Shown here piece by piece: positions 1-8,724 of a stretch of 64,000 nt of DNA. This DNA comes from Mangrovibacter yixingensis (GTDB taxonomy: Bacteria > Pseudomonadota > Gammaproteobacteria > Enterobacterales > Enterobacteriaceae). The position numbers were made by a program, and so were the translations under genes. The notes under the pieces are model-generated. The model searched no databases. It was given only the letters and a program-made list of their open reading frames with translations, and was not told where the DNA came from. Position 1 is the stretch's first letter. Every line of letters begins with the position of its first letter. The DNA lies in NCBI RefSeq assembly GCF_020523985.1, contig NZ_JAIVKM010000007.1, positions 177,646 to 241,645 on the forward strand, read 5' to 3'.

Positions 1-389
1 CGGGTACAGGGTACTGCGCCGTAGAAATAGTCTGCCTGTGTGGTGCCCCAGGCGGGTAAATCCAGGCCTGCCTGTGACCAGATTGTCGCATGGCGGGAAT
101 GGGTATGCACAATGCCGCCAATGCCTGGGAAACGGCGGTACAACGCCAGGTGGGTGGCAGTATCAGAAGACGGTTTCTTTTTCCCTTCCACCACTGCGCC
201 AGTTTCCAGGTCAACCACCACCATGTCATCGGCTGTCATCACGTCATACTCTACGCCTGAAGGTTTGATAATCACCACTCCCTGCTCGCGGCAGACAGCG
301 CTGACATTTCCCCAGGTAAATGTGACAAGCTGGTGCTCAGGAAGTGCCAGGTTGGCGGCCAGCACTTCATTTTTTAACTGTTCTAACAT
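1..389 (-). CDS. yiaS: L-ribulose-5-phosphate 4-epimerase (YiaS/SgbE/UlaF type), partial
   Basis: This is the 5' part of a class II aldolase/epimerase gene that runs off the left edge. The enzyme interconverts L-ribulose-5-P and D-xylulose-5-P in the cytosol, the last step of the L-ascorbate/diketogulonate route. Visible family features are the N-terminal GNVSA stretch, the phosphate-binding KPSGV segment, and the metal-binding HTHSRHAT run preceded by GIGGIV. The start is the ATG at 389-387, with GGAGGA-type Shine-Dalgarno bases just upstream. It overlaps the yiaR stop by 7 bases, so the two are translationally coupled. About 129 residues are visible of the usual ~230. The family call is certain; the paralogue name (yiaS rather than ulaF or araD) rests on operon context. 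Confidence 0.9.
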   Translation of the reverse strand, partial: MLEQLKNEVLAANLALPEHQLVTFTWGNVSAVCREQGVVIIKPSGVEYDVMTADDMVVVDLETGAVVEGKKKPSSDTATHLALYRRFPGIGGIVHTHSRHATIWSQAGLDLPAWGTTQADYFYGAVPCT

Positions 390-1243
390 GGAAATCCTCC
401 TTCCTGCATACGTTGTTCAATCCACTGGCGAGCCTGAATAATTTCCAGCACTGGCTCCGGGGCTTTCTCTGTCCACATCTCAATTAAAAAGGCACCGCGA
501 TAATTCAGCTCTGCAAGGGTTTTGAAGATGCCGACAAAATCGACACAGCCCCGGCCAAATGGCACATCACGAAATTGCCCTGGACTTTCAGCGGTGACAG
601 CCAGCGTGTCTTTCAGGTGAATGGCGGCAATGCGGTTAATCCCCAGGCGGAGTTCACTGGCAACGTCATTCCCCCATGCACTGAGGTTGCCGACATCCGG
701 GTAAACACTGAACCAGGGGGATGCAAGTAAGTCGTCCCACTTTTTCCATTTGGTAATAGAGTTCATGAACTCGGTGTCCATGATTTCCACAGCCAGCATC
801 ACCTGTGCCGCCGCTGCCTGCTCAACAGCCCAGGCCATCCCTTCAGTGAAATAACGCAGCGTGGTTTCATCGTGAGTTTCGTAATAAACGTCATACCCGG
901 CTAACTGGATGGTGCGGATCCCCAGGTCGCGTGCCAGCCTGATAGCCTGGGTCATAATGGTTCTGGCGCGCTGGCGAATGGCTTCATCTTTGCTGCCAAA
1001 AGGGAAACGGCGGTGTGCGGACAGGCACATCGACGGTATAGATACACCGGTTTCCAGCATGGACTCCACCAGAGAGGCTCGCTGGCTGGCAGACCACTCC
1101 AGGCGGGATAAGCGCTCATCGGTTTCATCGACTGACATCTCGACAAAATCAAAGCCACAGCTTTTTGCCAGCACTAATCTTTCCGGCCAGGTGAGGTTTT
1201 TGGGTAAGGCTTTTTCATAAATACCGAGTGGATGCTGGCGCAT
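383..1243 (-). CDS. yiaR: L-xylulose-5-phosphate 3-epimerase (YiaR/SgbU/UlaE family)
   Basis: The 286-aa TIM-barrel epimerase converts L-xylulose-5-P to L-ribulose-5-P. The start [16 protein letters not shown] is typical of the UlaE/SgbU family. Metal and catalytic residues lie in VEMSVDE near residues 35-41, [13 protein letters not shown] near the middle, and IHLKDT and FLIEMW near the end. Length matches the ~284-286 aa family size. The start codon at 1243 touches the yiaQ stop, and its own stop overlaps the yiaS start. Its place between the decarboxylase and the 4-epimerase is the biochemical order of the pathway: ketogulonate-6-P to L-xylulose-5-P to L-ribulose-5-P to D-xylulose-5-P. Confidence 0.93.
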   Translation of the reverse strand: MRQHPLGIYEKALPKNLTWPERLVLAKSCGFDFVEMSVDETDERLSRLEWSASQRASLVESMLETGVSIPSMCLSAHRRFPFGSKDEAIRQRARTIMTQAIRLARDLGIRTIQLAGYDVYYETHDETTLRYFTEGMAWAVEQAAAAQVMLAVEIMDTEFMNSITKWKKWDDLLASPWFSVYPDVGNLSAWGNDVASELRLGINRIAAIHLKDTLAVTAESPGQFRDVPFGRGCVDFVGIFKTLAELNYRGAFLIEMWTEKAPEPVLEIIQARQWIEQRMQEGGFPC

Positions 1244-1896
1244 TATTTGCTCCCCCAGATGGCCTGAATTTGTTGGTGGAAGGCACTGGCAACGGCGGGT
1301 GGGTTAGGGTTATCAACCAGCGCACGCCCGGCAATAAATGCGCGCACCGCGATATCACGGAACAGGTGCAGGTCGTCAGGTGTGATGCCGCCGGTAATCG
1401 ACAGCTCCAGGCCAATATCCGAGAGTGCTTTCATGCGGTTAAGGTCGGCCTCACTCCAGGTTTGCCCGCTGGCCTGAGCATCCCGGCCCCGGTGGTAAAT
1501 CGCCTGGCGAATACCGGCTTTATACCAAGCGCGGGCATCATCGAAAGTCCAGTTGCCAAATAGCTCAATCTGGATATCGCCCTGATGCTGTTTGGCAACG
1601 GATAATGCTTTTTCCACCGTTGCCAGGGGGGCGGCACAAATCACGGTCATCCAGTTGGCACCCGCCGTCATTGCCTGTTGTGCCAGCGTTTCTCCGGCAT
1701 CGGCCACTTTCCAGTCGGCTACTACGATTTTTTCCGGGCAACGAGCACGTAATTCACGTACTGCATGCAACCCTTCTGACAGGCATAAAATAGTGCCAGC
1801 CTCAATAATGTCCACATGGTGATGCAGCTTTTCCACATCCTGGAGTGCAGATGCCAGGCTGGTATGGTCCAGGGCCAGTTGTAACAAGGGTTTCAT
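1243..1896 (-). CDS. yiaQ: 3-keto-L-gulonate-6-phosphate decarboxylase (YiaQ/SgbH/UlaD family)
   Basis: The 217-aa orotidine-5'-phosphate-decarboxylase-suprafamily enzyme decarboxylates 3-keto-L-gulonate-6-P to L-xylulose-5-P. It shows the Mg/substrate DWKVAD motif (the DxKxxD signature of KGPDC/HPS enzymes), an HRGRDAQ segment with the catalytic Arg, and the C-terminal phosphate-binding SITGGI and FIAGRALV loops. Length agrees with UlaD and SgbH (216-220 aa). The start at 1896 overlaps the kinase stop by 4 bases. All residues I would expect for catalysis look intact. Confidence 0.94.
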   Translation of the reverse strand: MKPLLQLALDHTSLASALQDVEKLHHHVDIIEAGTILCLSEGLHAVRELRARCPEKIVVADWKVADAGETLAQQAMTAGANWMTVICAAPLATVEKALSVAKQHQGDIQIELFGNWTFDDARAWYKAGIRQAIYHRGRDAQASGQTWSEADLNRMKALSDIGLELSITGGITPDDLHLFRDIAVRAFIAGRALVDNPNPPAVASAFHQQIQAIWGSK

Positions 1897-3422
1897 GCGA
1901 TAGATTCCTTAACACGTTGAGATGCGGCGCAGCGAGCGTGAAACTGCTGTATGGCATCAATCAGATATTGGTAATGCTGGTATTTATGTTGATAGCGCGC
2001 GTGAGCTTCCTGGTCGGGGGTCAGGCGGTGAATAGGGTGATTCAAGTGCTGGCAGGCAACCTGAAATGAGGGGTACACGCCACTACCCACCAGGGCGGCG
2101 AGTGCGGCGCCAAGGCAGCCGGTTTCTTCCACCTGAGGTAACTCCACGGTTAATCCACTGATGTCGGCAAACATCTGCATCCAGACGGCAGAATGTGCCG
2201 GTCCACCGGTTATGCGTAAGGTGCGGGCCTCGGTAAAACGGGTTTGCATACGGTTCAGGTGAGTCATATGGCTGAAAACTACACCTTCATAGACGGCCTG
2301 CAGCAGGTGGGCCCGCTGGTGAATTGCCTGTAACCCATAGAACCCAGCGGTCATTTCCAGCCCGGCATTGCTGCCATACAGAAATGGCAGAAAGTAGACA
2401 TCTGAACCGGCCTTCGGCAGGCTGGTGACTGCGTTATTAATCTCGTCAAAAGAGAGTGAGCCCCACTGGCTTGTGAGCCATTCGAGATTGCCGGATGATG
2501 TGGGGCTGGCTTCATGGACAATATAGAGTCCCGGGTCAGCGTAACGGCCATAGACATAACGGTGAGCTTCGTGGGGATGAATCCCGGATGTCACACCGCT
2601 GGTGACGGCCCAGGTACCCATAACAGCATTGAGCGTGTGTTCATCCTGTAATCCGGCACAGAGTGCGGTGGAAACCACATCAAACAGCCCCCCCACTACA
2701 GGCGTACCTGCAGCGAGACCGGTCAGGGAGGCGGCATGAGCGGTGATTTCCCCGCATATTTCTGCTGGGCCAACAATTGGCGGTAGAGCGGGCATGATTT
2801 CCTCAATACCCAGCATTTGCGCCAGTTTGGGGTCATATTCACCCCGCGCCATGTGGTACAGGTTCGATTCGGAGATATTGGTTTCTTCTGCGCTTTTTAC
2901 GCCTGTCAGGCACCAGCGCAGATAATCGTGGCCCATCATCACGCAGCCAATGTTCTGGTAGCGTTGCGGCTCATGGTCCTTAATCCAGCGCAGTAATGAT
3001 GCCGGGTGGCCGGTCCATAACGTCTGGCGAGTTTCAGGATAGAGCCGTTCCGGCATACCTTCCTGTTGCCACTGGCGTACTTGCGCCATAGCCCGACGGT
3101 CTGAGGAGAGAATGGCATTGCCGAGAGGCTTATTCTGTTTATCGAGCAGAAATAGCCCTTTACCCTGAGCAGAAATACCAATCGCCTGAATTCGGGAGCC
3201 ATTTACCTCTGCCCGGGTCAGTAACTGACGAATGGTACTGGCGCACTGCTCCCATAACGCGTGCATATCGCGCTCAGCGTATCCCGGTTGTGGGTTGAGG
3301 GTGGTCAGTACGCCACGCTGGATATAGTGCTCTTTGCCAGCACGGTCGTATAACCCGGCCTTCAGATAGGTGCCACCGCAATCAATACCCAGCCATAAAG
3401 GCTCGCTGTGTTCTCTCATCAT
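1893..3422 (-). CDS. yiaP: FGGY-family carbohydrate kinase (LyxK/YiaP)
   Basis: A 509-aa FGGY kinase (LyxK family, L-xylulose/3-keto-L-gulonate kinase) that phosphorylates the sugar acid before YiaQ. The N-terminal phosphate-1 motif GIDCGGTYLKAGLYD, the GHDYLRWCLTG segment, the GGLFDVV catalytic-Asp region and the C-terminal TGGPAHSAVWMQM and EETGCLGAAL nucleotide motifs are present. The reading frame is open further upstream to 3509, which would overlap the transporter gene. I chose 3422 because the kinase fold begins right after it, family members are ~498 aa, and GAG lies 5-6 bases before this ATG. The next in-frame ATG at 3419 is equally possible. Its stop overlaps yiaQ by 4 bases. Confidence 0.9.
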   Translation of the reverse strand: MMREHSEPLWLGIDCGGTYLKAGLYDRAGKEHYIQRGVLTTLNPQPGYAERDMHALWEQCASTIRQLLTRAEVNGSRIQAIGISAQGKGLFLLDKQNKPLGNAILSSDRRAMAQVRQWQQEGMPERLYPETRQTLWTGHPASLLRWIKDHEPQRYQNIGCVMMGHDYLRWCLTGVKSAEETNISESNLYHMARGEYDPKLAQMLGIEEIMPALPPIVGPAEICGEITAHAASLTGLAAGTPVVGGLFDVVSTALCAGLQDEHTLNAVMGTWAVTSGVTSGIHPHEAHRYVYGRYADPGLYIVHEASPTSSGNLEWLTSQWGSLSFDEINNAVTSLPKAGSDVYFLPFLYGSNAGLEMTAGFYGLQAIHQRAHLLQAVYEGVVFSHMTHLNRMQTRFTEARTLRITGGPAHSAVWMQMFADISGLTVELPQVEETGCLGAALAALVGSGVYPSFQVACQHLNHPIHRLTPDQEAHARYQHKYQHYQYLIDAIQQFHARCAASQRVKESIA

Positions 3423-3436
3423 CGGTACTCGTTTAT

Positions 3437-3452
3437 GCGCGCCGAAGCGCGC
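3437..3452 (-). other. Intercistronic hairpin between yiaX2 and yiaP
   Basis: Perfect inverted repeat GCGCGC-CGAA-GCGCGC in the 37-base gap between the transporter stop and the kinase start. There is no T-run after it, so it is more likely a stability, processing or translation element than a terminator. Confidence 0.6.
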
Positions 3453-3459
3453 AGGTGTC

Positions 3460-4782
3460 TCAAATAGTGGATTTATTAGCCACACCCTGGTGTGTCGGGT
3501 GAACTTCATCGTTGTCGCATCTGGCTGGCAGGATCAGCGCCAGAATGGCAGACAGCAGTAGTGATGCGGCCAGGCAATACACCCCGGCATCTTTGCTGTA
3601 GAGGGTTATCAACACGCCAACTGCATAAGGGCCACAGAAGCCGCCGAGGTTCCCCAGGGCATTAATTACGCCACGCGCCCCGCCGGCCATTTCGGCGTTG
3701 AACAGGCGGGCCGGAATGGTCCAGAACACACCCGCGGCGGATTGCAGGAAGAAGCCGCAACCAATCAATGCCAGGTACGACAGCCAGACATGCTGTTGCA
3801 ACGTGACGGACAGAAACATGCACAGGGCAAAACCGAGCAGTGGCAGGAAGACGAATAACTTGCGTTTGCCTGTGCGGTCAGACAAAGAGGAGAACAGGAA
3901 CATACCCGCCATGGCGGCAACAAAAGGCAGAACTGCCAGTAAACCTACTTCACCCATGCTACTGTGAGTCAGGCCTTTGAGAATGCTGGGTAACCACAGT
4001 GTGTAACCGTAGATCCCGGTCTGGTAGAAGAAGTTAAGGGCAATTAACTGCCAGATAGTTTTGTCTGCCAGTACCAGTTTCAGTGAGGCATTGCGCACCT
4101 GTTTGCCAGCAATTGCTGCCTGTTCCTCTTTCAGTGTCCGGATTAACCACTGCTTTTCGGCCTCGGATATCCAGCGGGCTTCTTCAGGCCGGTCACTTAC
4201 GGTGAGGGACCACAGAGTAAGCACGGCAACAGAGAACAAACCTTCAATAATGAACAGCCAGCGCCAGTCCAGGACAGTAATGAGCCAGCCTGAAAGCGGG
4301 GCGGTGATGATGCCAGCAATAGGAACGAACATGATGACGATAGCGTTAGCACGCCCGCGCTCTGCGTCCGGGAACCAGTTACTGACCATTGTCAGCACTA
4401 CCGGCAGCATCCCGCCTTCAGCAACCCCCAGCAGGAATCGCAAGGCAAGTAACTGGTACTGATTGGTAATCAACCCGGTAAGAATGGATAAAATAGCCCA
4501 GGCAACCAGAGACCAGCTAATAAAACGCTTGCCGCTACCATGCACCGCTATTTTTCCACCAGGCACTTGCAGAAATAAATAACCGATAAAGAAAATACCA
4601 CCGGCAAGGCCTGCCATACTGGCCGAAATACCTAATTCGCTGTCCATTCCGCCGGGCATGGCAAAGGCAATATTTACCCGGTCCATATAAGAAATAATAC
4701 AGGCAATTAATATGGGGGGAATAATCCTCAGCCAACGTTGGCGGGGAATATGTTGAGATTGTAGGGTACGGGCTGAAGTCAT
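3460..4782 (-). CDS. yiaX2: MFS transporter, anion:cation symporter (ACS) family, YiaX2-type
   Basis: The 440-aa protein has about 12 predicted membrane helices in two six-helix halves. The family-typical MDRVNIAFAMP stretch follows helix 1, and an SSLSDRTGKRK loop opens the second half. ACS-family permeases take up hexuronates, aldonates and related acids with protons. In Klebsiella-type yia operons this gene replaces the yiaMNO TRAP transporter of E. coli, so the expected substrate is a sugar acid of the diketogulonate/ketogulonate or ascorbate-derived type. The start at 4782 is followed directly by a basic N-terminus before helix 1. The substrate is inferred from context only. Confidence 0.88.
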   Translation of the reverse strand: MTSARTLQSQHIPRQRWLRIIPPILIACIISYMDRVNIAFAMPGGMDSELGISASMAGLAGGIFFIGYLFLQVPGGKIAVHGSGKRFISWSLVAWAILSILTGLITNQYQLLALRFLLGVAEGGMLPVVLTMVSNWFPDAERGRANAIVIMFVPIAGIITAPLSGWLITVLDWRWLFIIEGLFSVAVLTLWSLTVSDRPEEARWISEAEKQWLIRTLKEEQAAIAGKQVRNASLKLVLADKTIWQLIALNFFYQTGIYGYTLWLPSILKGLTHSSMGEVGLLAVLPFVAAMAGMFLFSSLSDRTGKRKLFVFLPLLGFALCMFLSVTLQQHVWLSYLALIGCGFFLQSAAGVFWTIPARLFNAEMAGGARGVINALGNLGGFCGPYAVGVLITLYSKDAGVYCLAASLLLSAILALILPARCDNDEVHPTHQGVANKSTI

Positions 4783-4819
4783 AATATTATTCTCTTAGTC
4801 GTCGTGAGATAACACGCTA

Positions 4820-4841
4820 CGGCCTGATCTTATTCAGGCCG
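4820..4841 (-). other. Intercistronic hairpin between yiaX1 and yiaX2
   Basis: Perfect 8-bp stem CGGCCTGA / TCAGGCCG with a 6-base loop in the 78-base gap between the yiaX1 stop and the yiaX2 start. No U-tract follows on the transcribed strand. Confidence 0.6.
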
Positions 4842-4860
4842 ATGAGGAATTCTGTTGTTA

Positions 4861-5811
4861 TTATGTTTTTGCCAGATTTAAGGCACGGATCCCGTCGTGT
4901 AATATTGCGACACGGTGTGAAACATCCGCGCTGGCATTTATTTCTAAGAGTTTGATACCTAAAAAAGACAGGCTGTTGTCTGGCACGGCGTGTAACCATT
5001 TGCGCGCCTGATCTACGGTCATCAGGCTTTCACGACAACCGGCTTCACTACCAGGGAAAGGAGCGAAAGGCGCATGCAGGTCTCCCCATTCGCCATATGG
5101 GCCGGATTCAGAGGTGCCCGAAAACATCAGCCCGGCCAGTTTGTGCTGGCTCAGTACTTGCTGCAGGTGGCGTAACGGCTCTTCAGTATCACGGCGCTCA
5201 ATCACAGAACGCGCCCAGTTCAGCGCAACACGGATATTGCGCCCGCGTACTGTATCCAGCACATTTTCCAGTGGTAAAAATCCCTTACCGGGGTGGACAC
5301 CATTCATGGCATCACAATGTTCCAGCACCAGGTCACAGGACCAGTCCCAGCGAGTCAGTTCATCCAGTGAGGCGTTAAAGGCGGCGGTGGAGTGCTCAAC
5401 AGAAGCTGTAGCCAGAGGTGCAGCGTGGATTTCCAGGGCAATAACCCGTTTTTTTGCTGCGCTGTCGTTAATACGGTTAATCTTCTGATACAGGTGGTGA
5501 TACCAGCTCAGGCAAGCCTGGCGCTGGGTTTCATCGGCAGATGCCAGCCCAAACCCCGGCTGGCTGGCGCGCTGTTGCATGGTACCCATAATAGCGGTAA
5601 CGACAATTTCCCAGTCGCCAGGAATATGGTTCAGCAGCCAGTTATCGCCAAAGGGATGTAATTCCTCAAGGCATGGCTGTTCCAGACCACGAATATCCGT
5701 GCTGTCTGCCAGTTTGCGCCAAAAGCTGGCTTCGTCATTTTCATTTTTATAGTGAAACGAAGGTGCGCAAGGGTACGCACCGATAATATAACCCGTGTGT
5801 TGGTTATTCAT
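4861..5811 (-). CDS. yiaX1: DUF4862-family protein, YiaX1-type
   Basis: A 316-aa soluble protein with no signal peptide. The sequence looks like a TIM-barrel sugar-phosphate isomerase/epimerase relative (DUF4862): [18 protein letters not shown] and [15 protein letters not shown] occur at strand ends rich in acidic and His residues that could bind a metal. The biochemical function is not known to me. Position 3 in the yiaKLX1X2PQRS operon implies work on an intermediate between the diketogulonate reductase and the kinase, perhaps an isomerisation. The start at 5811 has a moderate GGAACC-type ribosome binding site upstream. Gaps of ~49 and ~78 bases on either side each carry a hairpin. Confidence 0.78.
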   Translation of the reverse strand: MNNQHTGYIIGAYPCAPSFHYKNENDEASFWRKLADSTDIRGLEQPCLEELHPFGDNWLLNHIPGDWEIVVTAIMGTMQQRASQPGFGLASADETQRQACLSWYHHLYQKINRINDSAAKKRVIALEIHAAPLATASVEHSTAAFNASLDELTRWDWSCDLVLEHCDAMNGVHPGKGFLPLENVLDTVRGRNIRVALNWARSVIERRDTEEPLRHLQQVLSQHKLAGLMFSGTSESGPYGEWGDLHAPFAPFPGSEAGCRESLMTVDQARKWLHAVPDNSLSFLGIKLLEINASADVSHRVAILHDGIRALNLAKT

Positions 5812-5826
5812 TGTAGTGGTTCCTTA

Positions 5827-5851
5827 TTATTTGCTGTTTTTCAGCAAATAA
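5827..5851 (-). other. Intercistronic hairpin between yiaL and yiaX1
   Basis: Perfect ~10-bp stem (core TATTTGCTG / CAGCAAATA) with a 5-base T loop in the short gap between the yiaL stop and the yiaX1 start. The A/T-rich flanks could make it a weak attenuator, but its position inside an operon argues for an mRNA-stability role. Confidence 0.6.
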
Positions 5852-5860
5852 ATAACAAGG

Positions 5861-7337
<1,477 letters not shown>

Positions 7338-7390
7338 TCCTGATCTCCTTCGATTTGTGGGAATGGCGTGAATGAATTTTTAGCTATAAA

Positions 7391-7420
7391 TTTCATATTG
7401 TGGAATCTGATTTCAAATAT
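7391..7420. promoter_or_regulatory. Candidate IclR-family (YiaJ) operator upstream of yiaK
   Basis: The core at 7401-7415 is a near-perfect palindrome, TGGAATC-T-GATTTCA, which resembles IclR-class boxes. A further TTTC lies 7 bases to its left. It sits 54-83 bases upstream of the yiaK start in the yiaK-yiaJ divergent region. A reverse-complement copy matching at 22 of 30 positions occurs at 8624-8653. Binding by YiaJ is inferred. Confidence 0.6.
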
Positions 7421-7504
7421 AACGATCAAAAAATGAGATGTCAAAGCATGAATGAAAACTAAAAATGAAGTAAATTCAGTGCGTTAATAATTTATTGTCC
7501 AGAT

Positions 7505-7520
7505 CGTGAACTGAAACACA
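7505..7520. promoter_or_regulatory. Possible CRP site in the yiaK-yiaJ intergenic region
   Basis: CGTGA-N6-ACACA is an imperfect match to TGTGA-N6-TCACA (about 7 of 10 symmetric positions). E. coli yiaK is known to be CRP-dependent, so a site here is expected, but this match is weak. Confidence 0.3.
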
Positions 7521-7563
7521 CTTTGCGCTACGATCAAGAAACGATAAAAGCAGGATGAGAGAC

Positions 7564-8379
7564 ATGAGTGAAAAAAGAGCGAATGCGGCCCTGGATAAAG
7601 AGCGGCCCGCAGGCAGCCAGAGTTTGTTTCGTGGCTTGCAATTAATTGAAATTTTGAGCAATTACCCAAATGGTTGCCCACTGGCCCACCTCTCGGAATT
7701 GGCACAACTGAACAAGAGCACAGTGCACCGCCTGCTACAGGGGTTACAGTCTTGCGGCTATGTGACGGCTGCGCCCGCTGCCGGGAGCTACCGGCTGACC
7801 ACTAAATTTATTTCTGTGGGGCAAAAAGCGCTGTCATCACTGAACATTATTCATGTTGCCGCCCCCCACCTGGAAACGCTTAACCTGGAAACCGGTGAGA
7901 CCGTGAACTTCTCAACACGGGAAGATGACCACTCGATTTTGATTTATAAGCTGGAACCCACTACCGGTATGTTGCGTACCAGGGCGTATATTGGTCAGCA
8001 GCAACCGCTGTATTGCTCGGCAATGGGGAAAATTTACCTCGCCTTTGGGCAGGAAGATTACGTGCAAAAATATTGGGAAATACACCAGCCACAAATTCAG
8101 TCGCTGACTCGCAATACGATTACCCGCCTGGGGGATATGTACCAGGAGCTGGCGTCCATTCGCGATAAAAACATGGCAATGGATCGCGAAGAAAACGAAC
8201 TGGGTGTGTCTTGTATTGCTGTCCCTGTTTTTGATATTCACCAGCGGGTGCCATACGCGATTTCTATTTCGTTATCCACCTCAAGGTTAAAACAAATTGG
8301 TGAGAAGAACTTGTTGAAACCACTGCAAAAAACAGCACTGGCTATTTCCCAGGAACTGGGGTTTAACGTCCAGATATAG
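7564..8379 (+). CDS. yiaJ: IclR-family transcriptional repressor YiaJ
   Basis: IclR-family regulator of 271 aa (274 if the ATG at 7555 is used). The N-terminal winged helix-turn-helix spans roughly residues 20-85: GLQLIEILSNYPNGCPL, then LNKSTVHRLLQGLQSCGYV. The C-terminal effector domain carries LYCSAMGKIYLAF and the ENELGVSCIAVPVFD segment typical of YiaJ. I prefer 7564 because AGGA lies ~8 bases upstream, whereas 7555 has no room for a ribosome site. It is divergent from yiaK and is inferred to repress it from the shared intergenic region. A 10-bp perfect hairpin follows the gene. Confidence 0.92.
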   Translation: MSEKRANAALDKERPAGSQSLFRGLQLIEILSNYPNGCPLAHLSELAQLNKSTVHRLLQGLQSCGYVTAAPAAGSYRLTTKFISVGQKALSSLNIIHVAAPHLETLNLETGETVNFSTREDDHSILIYKLEPTTGMLRTRAYIGQQQPLYCSAMGKIYLAFGQEDYVQKYWEIHQPQIQSLTRNTITRLGDMYQELASIRDKNMAMDREENELGVSCIAVPVFDIHQRVPYAISISLSTSRLKQIGEKNLLKPLQKTALAISQELGFNVQI

Positions 8380-8420
8380 TGGCTTTGCAAGGCGGTCTCT
8401 TTTCCTGCACTAACACACTG

Positions 8421-8448
8421 GCGCAGTATGTCTTTTTGCATACTGCGC
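8421..8448 (+). terminator. Hairpin downstream of yiaJ, probable terminator
   Basis: Perfect 10-bp stem GCGCAGTATG / CATACTGCGC with an 8-base loop, 41 bases after the yiaJ stop. The following bases are TTGCCC, so there is no good U-tract; termination may be weak or Rho-assisted. Confidence 0.55.
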
Positions 8449-8623
8449 TTGCCCGGCTATTGCTGATATTTTGGTACTGATTACTACCTGAATAACCTTC
8501 TTTTTCGCACTATTTAATAAGTGCGCCCCTCGTCACATTTTAGATAAATAAAAATAAACAATTGATAATATTGATTATTTATTTATTCACCTTACGTGAT
8601 ATTTCATGTTTACTTTTTATCGT

Positions 8624-8653
8624 GAATTTGAAATTAGATTTCGCATATTGAAA
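8624..8653. promoter_or_regulatory. Candidate YiaJ-type operator upstream of the sugar ABC operon
   Basis: Read on the minus strand this is TTTC-N7-GAAAT-CTA-ATTTC-AAA, the same architecture as 7391-7420 (TTTC-N7-GGAAT-CTG-ATTTC-AAA), matching at 22 of 30 positions. Its orientation relative to the downstream gene is the same in both places. It lies 72-101 bases upstream of the ATPase start. The rest of the 8449-8720 gap is AT-rich promoter-like sequence with nothing else I recognise. Confidence 0.55.
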
Positions 8654-8724
8654 CACTGGTGCATTTTTTTCGATGCAGACGTGAAAAAACTTTGTTAGCG
8701 GGTCACCCACGAAGAGGCATCGCT

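Noticed and set aside
40..441. 133-codon open frame on the plus strand at the left edge
   Set aside because: It lies opposite the yiaS reading frame, has no ribosome site and gives no family match; the minus-strand epimerase explains the sequence.
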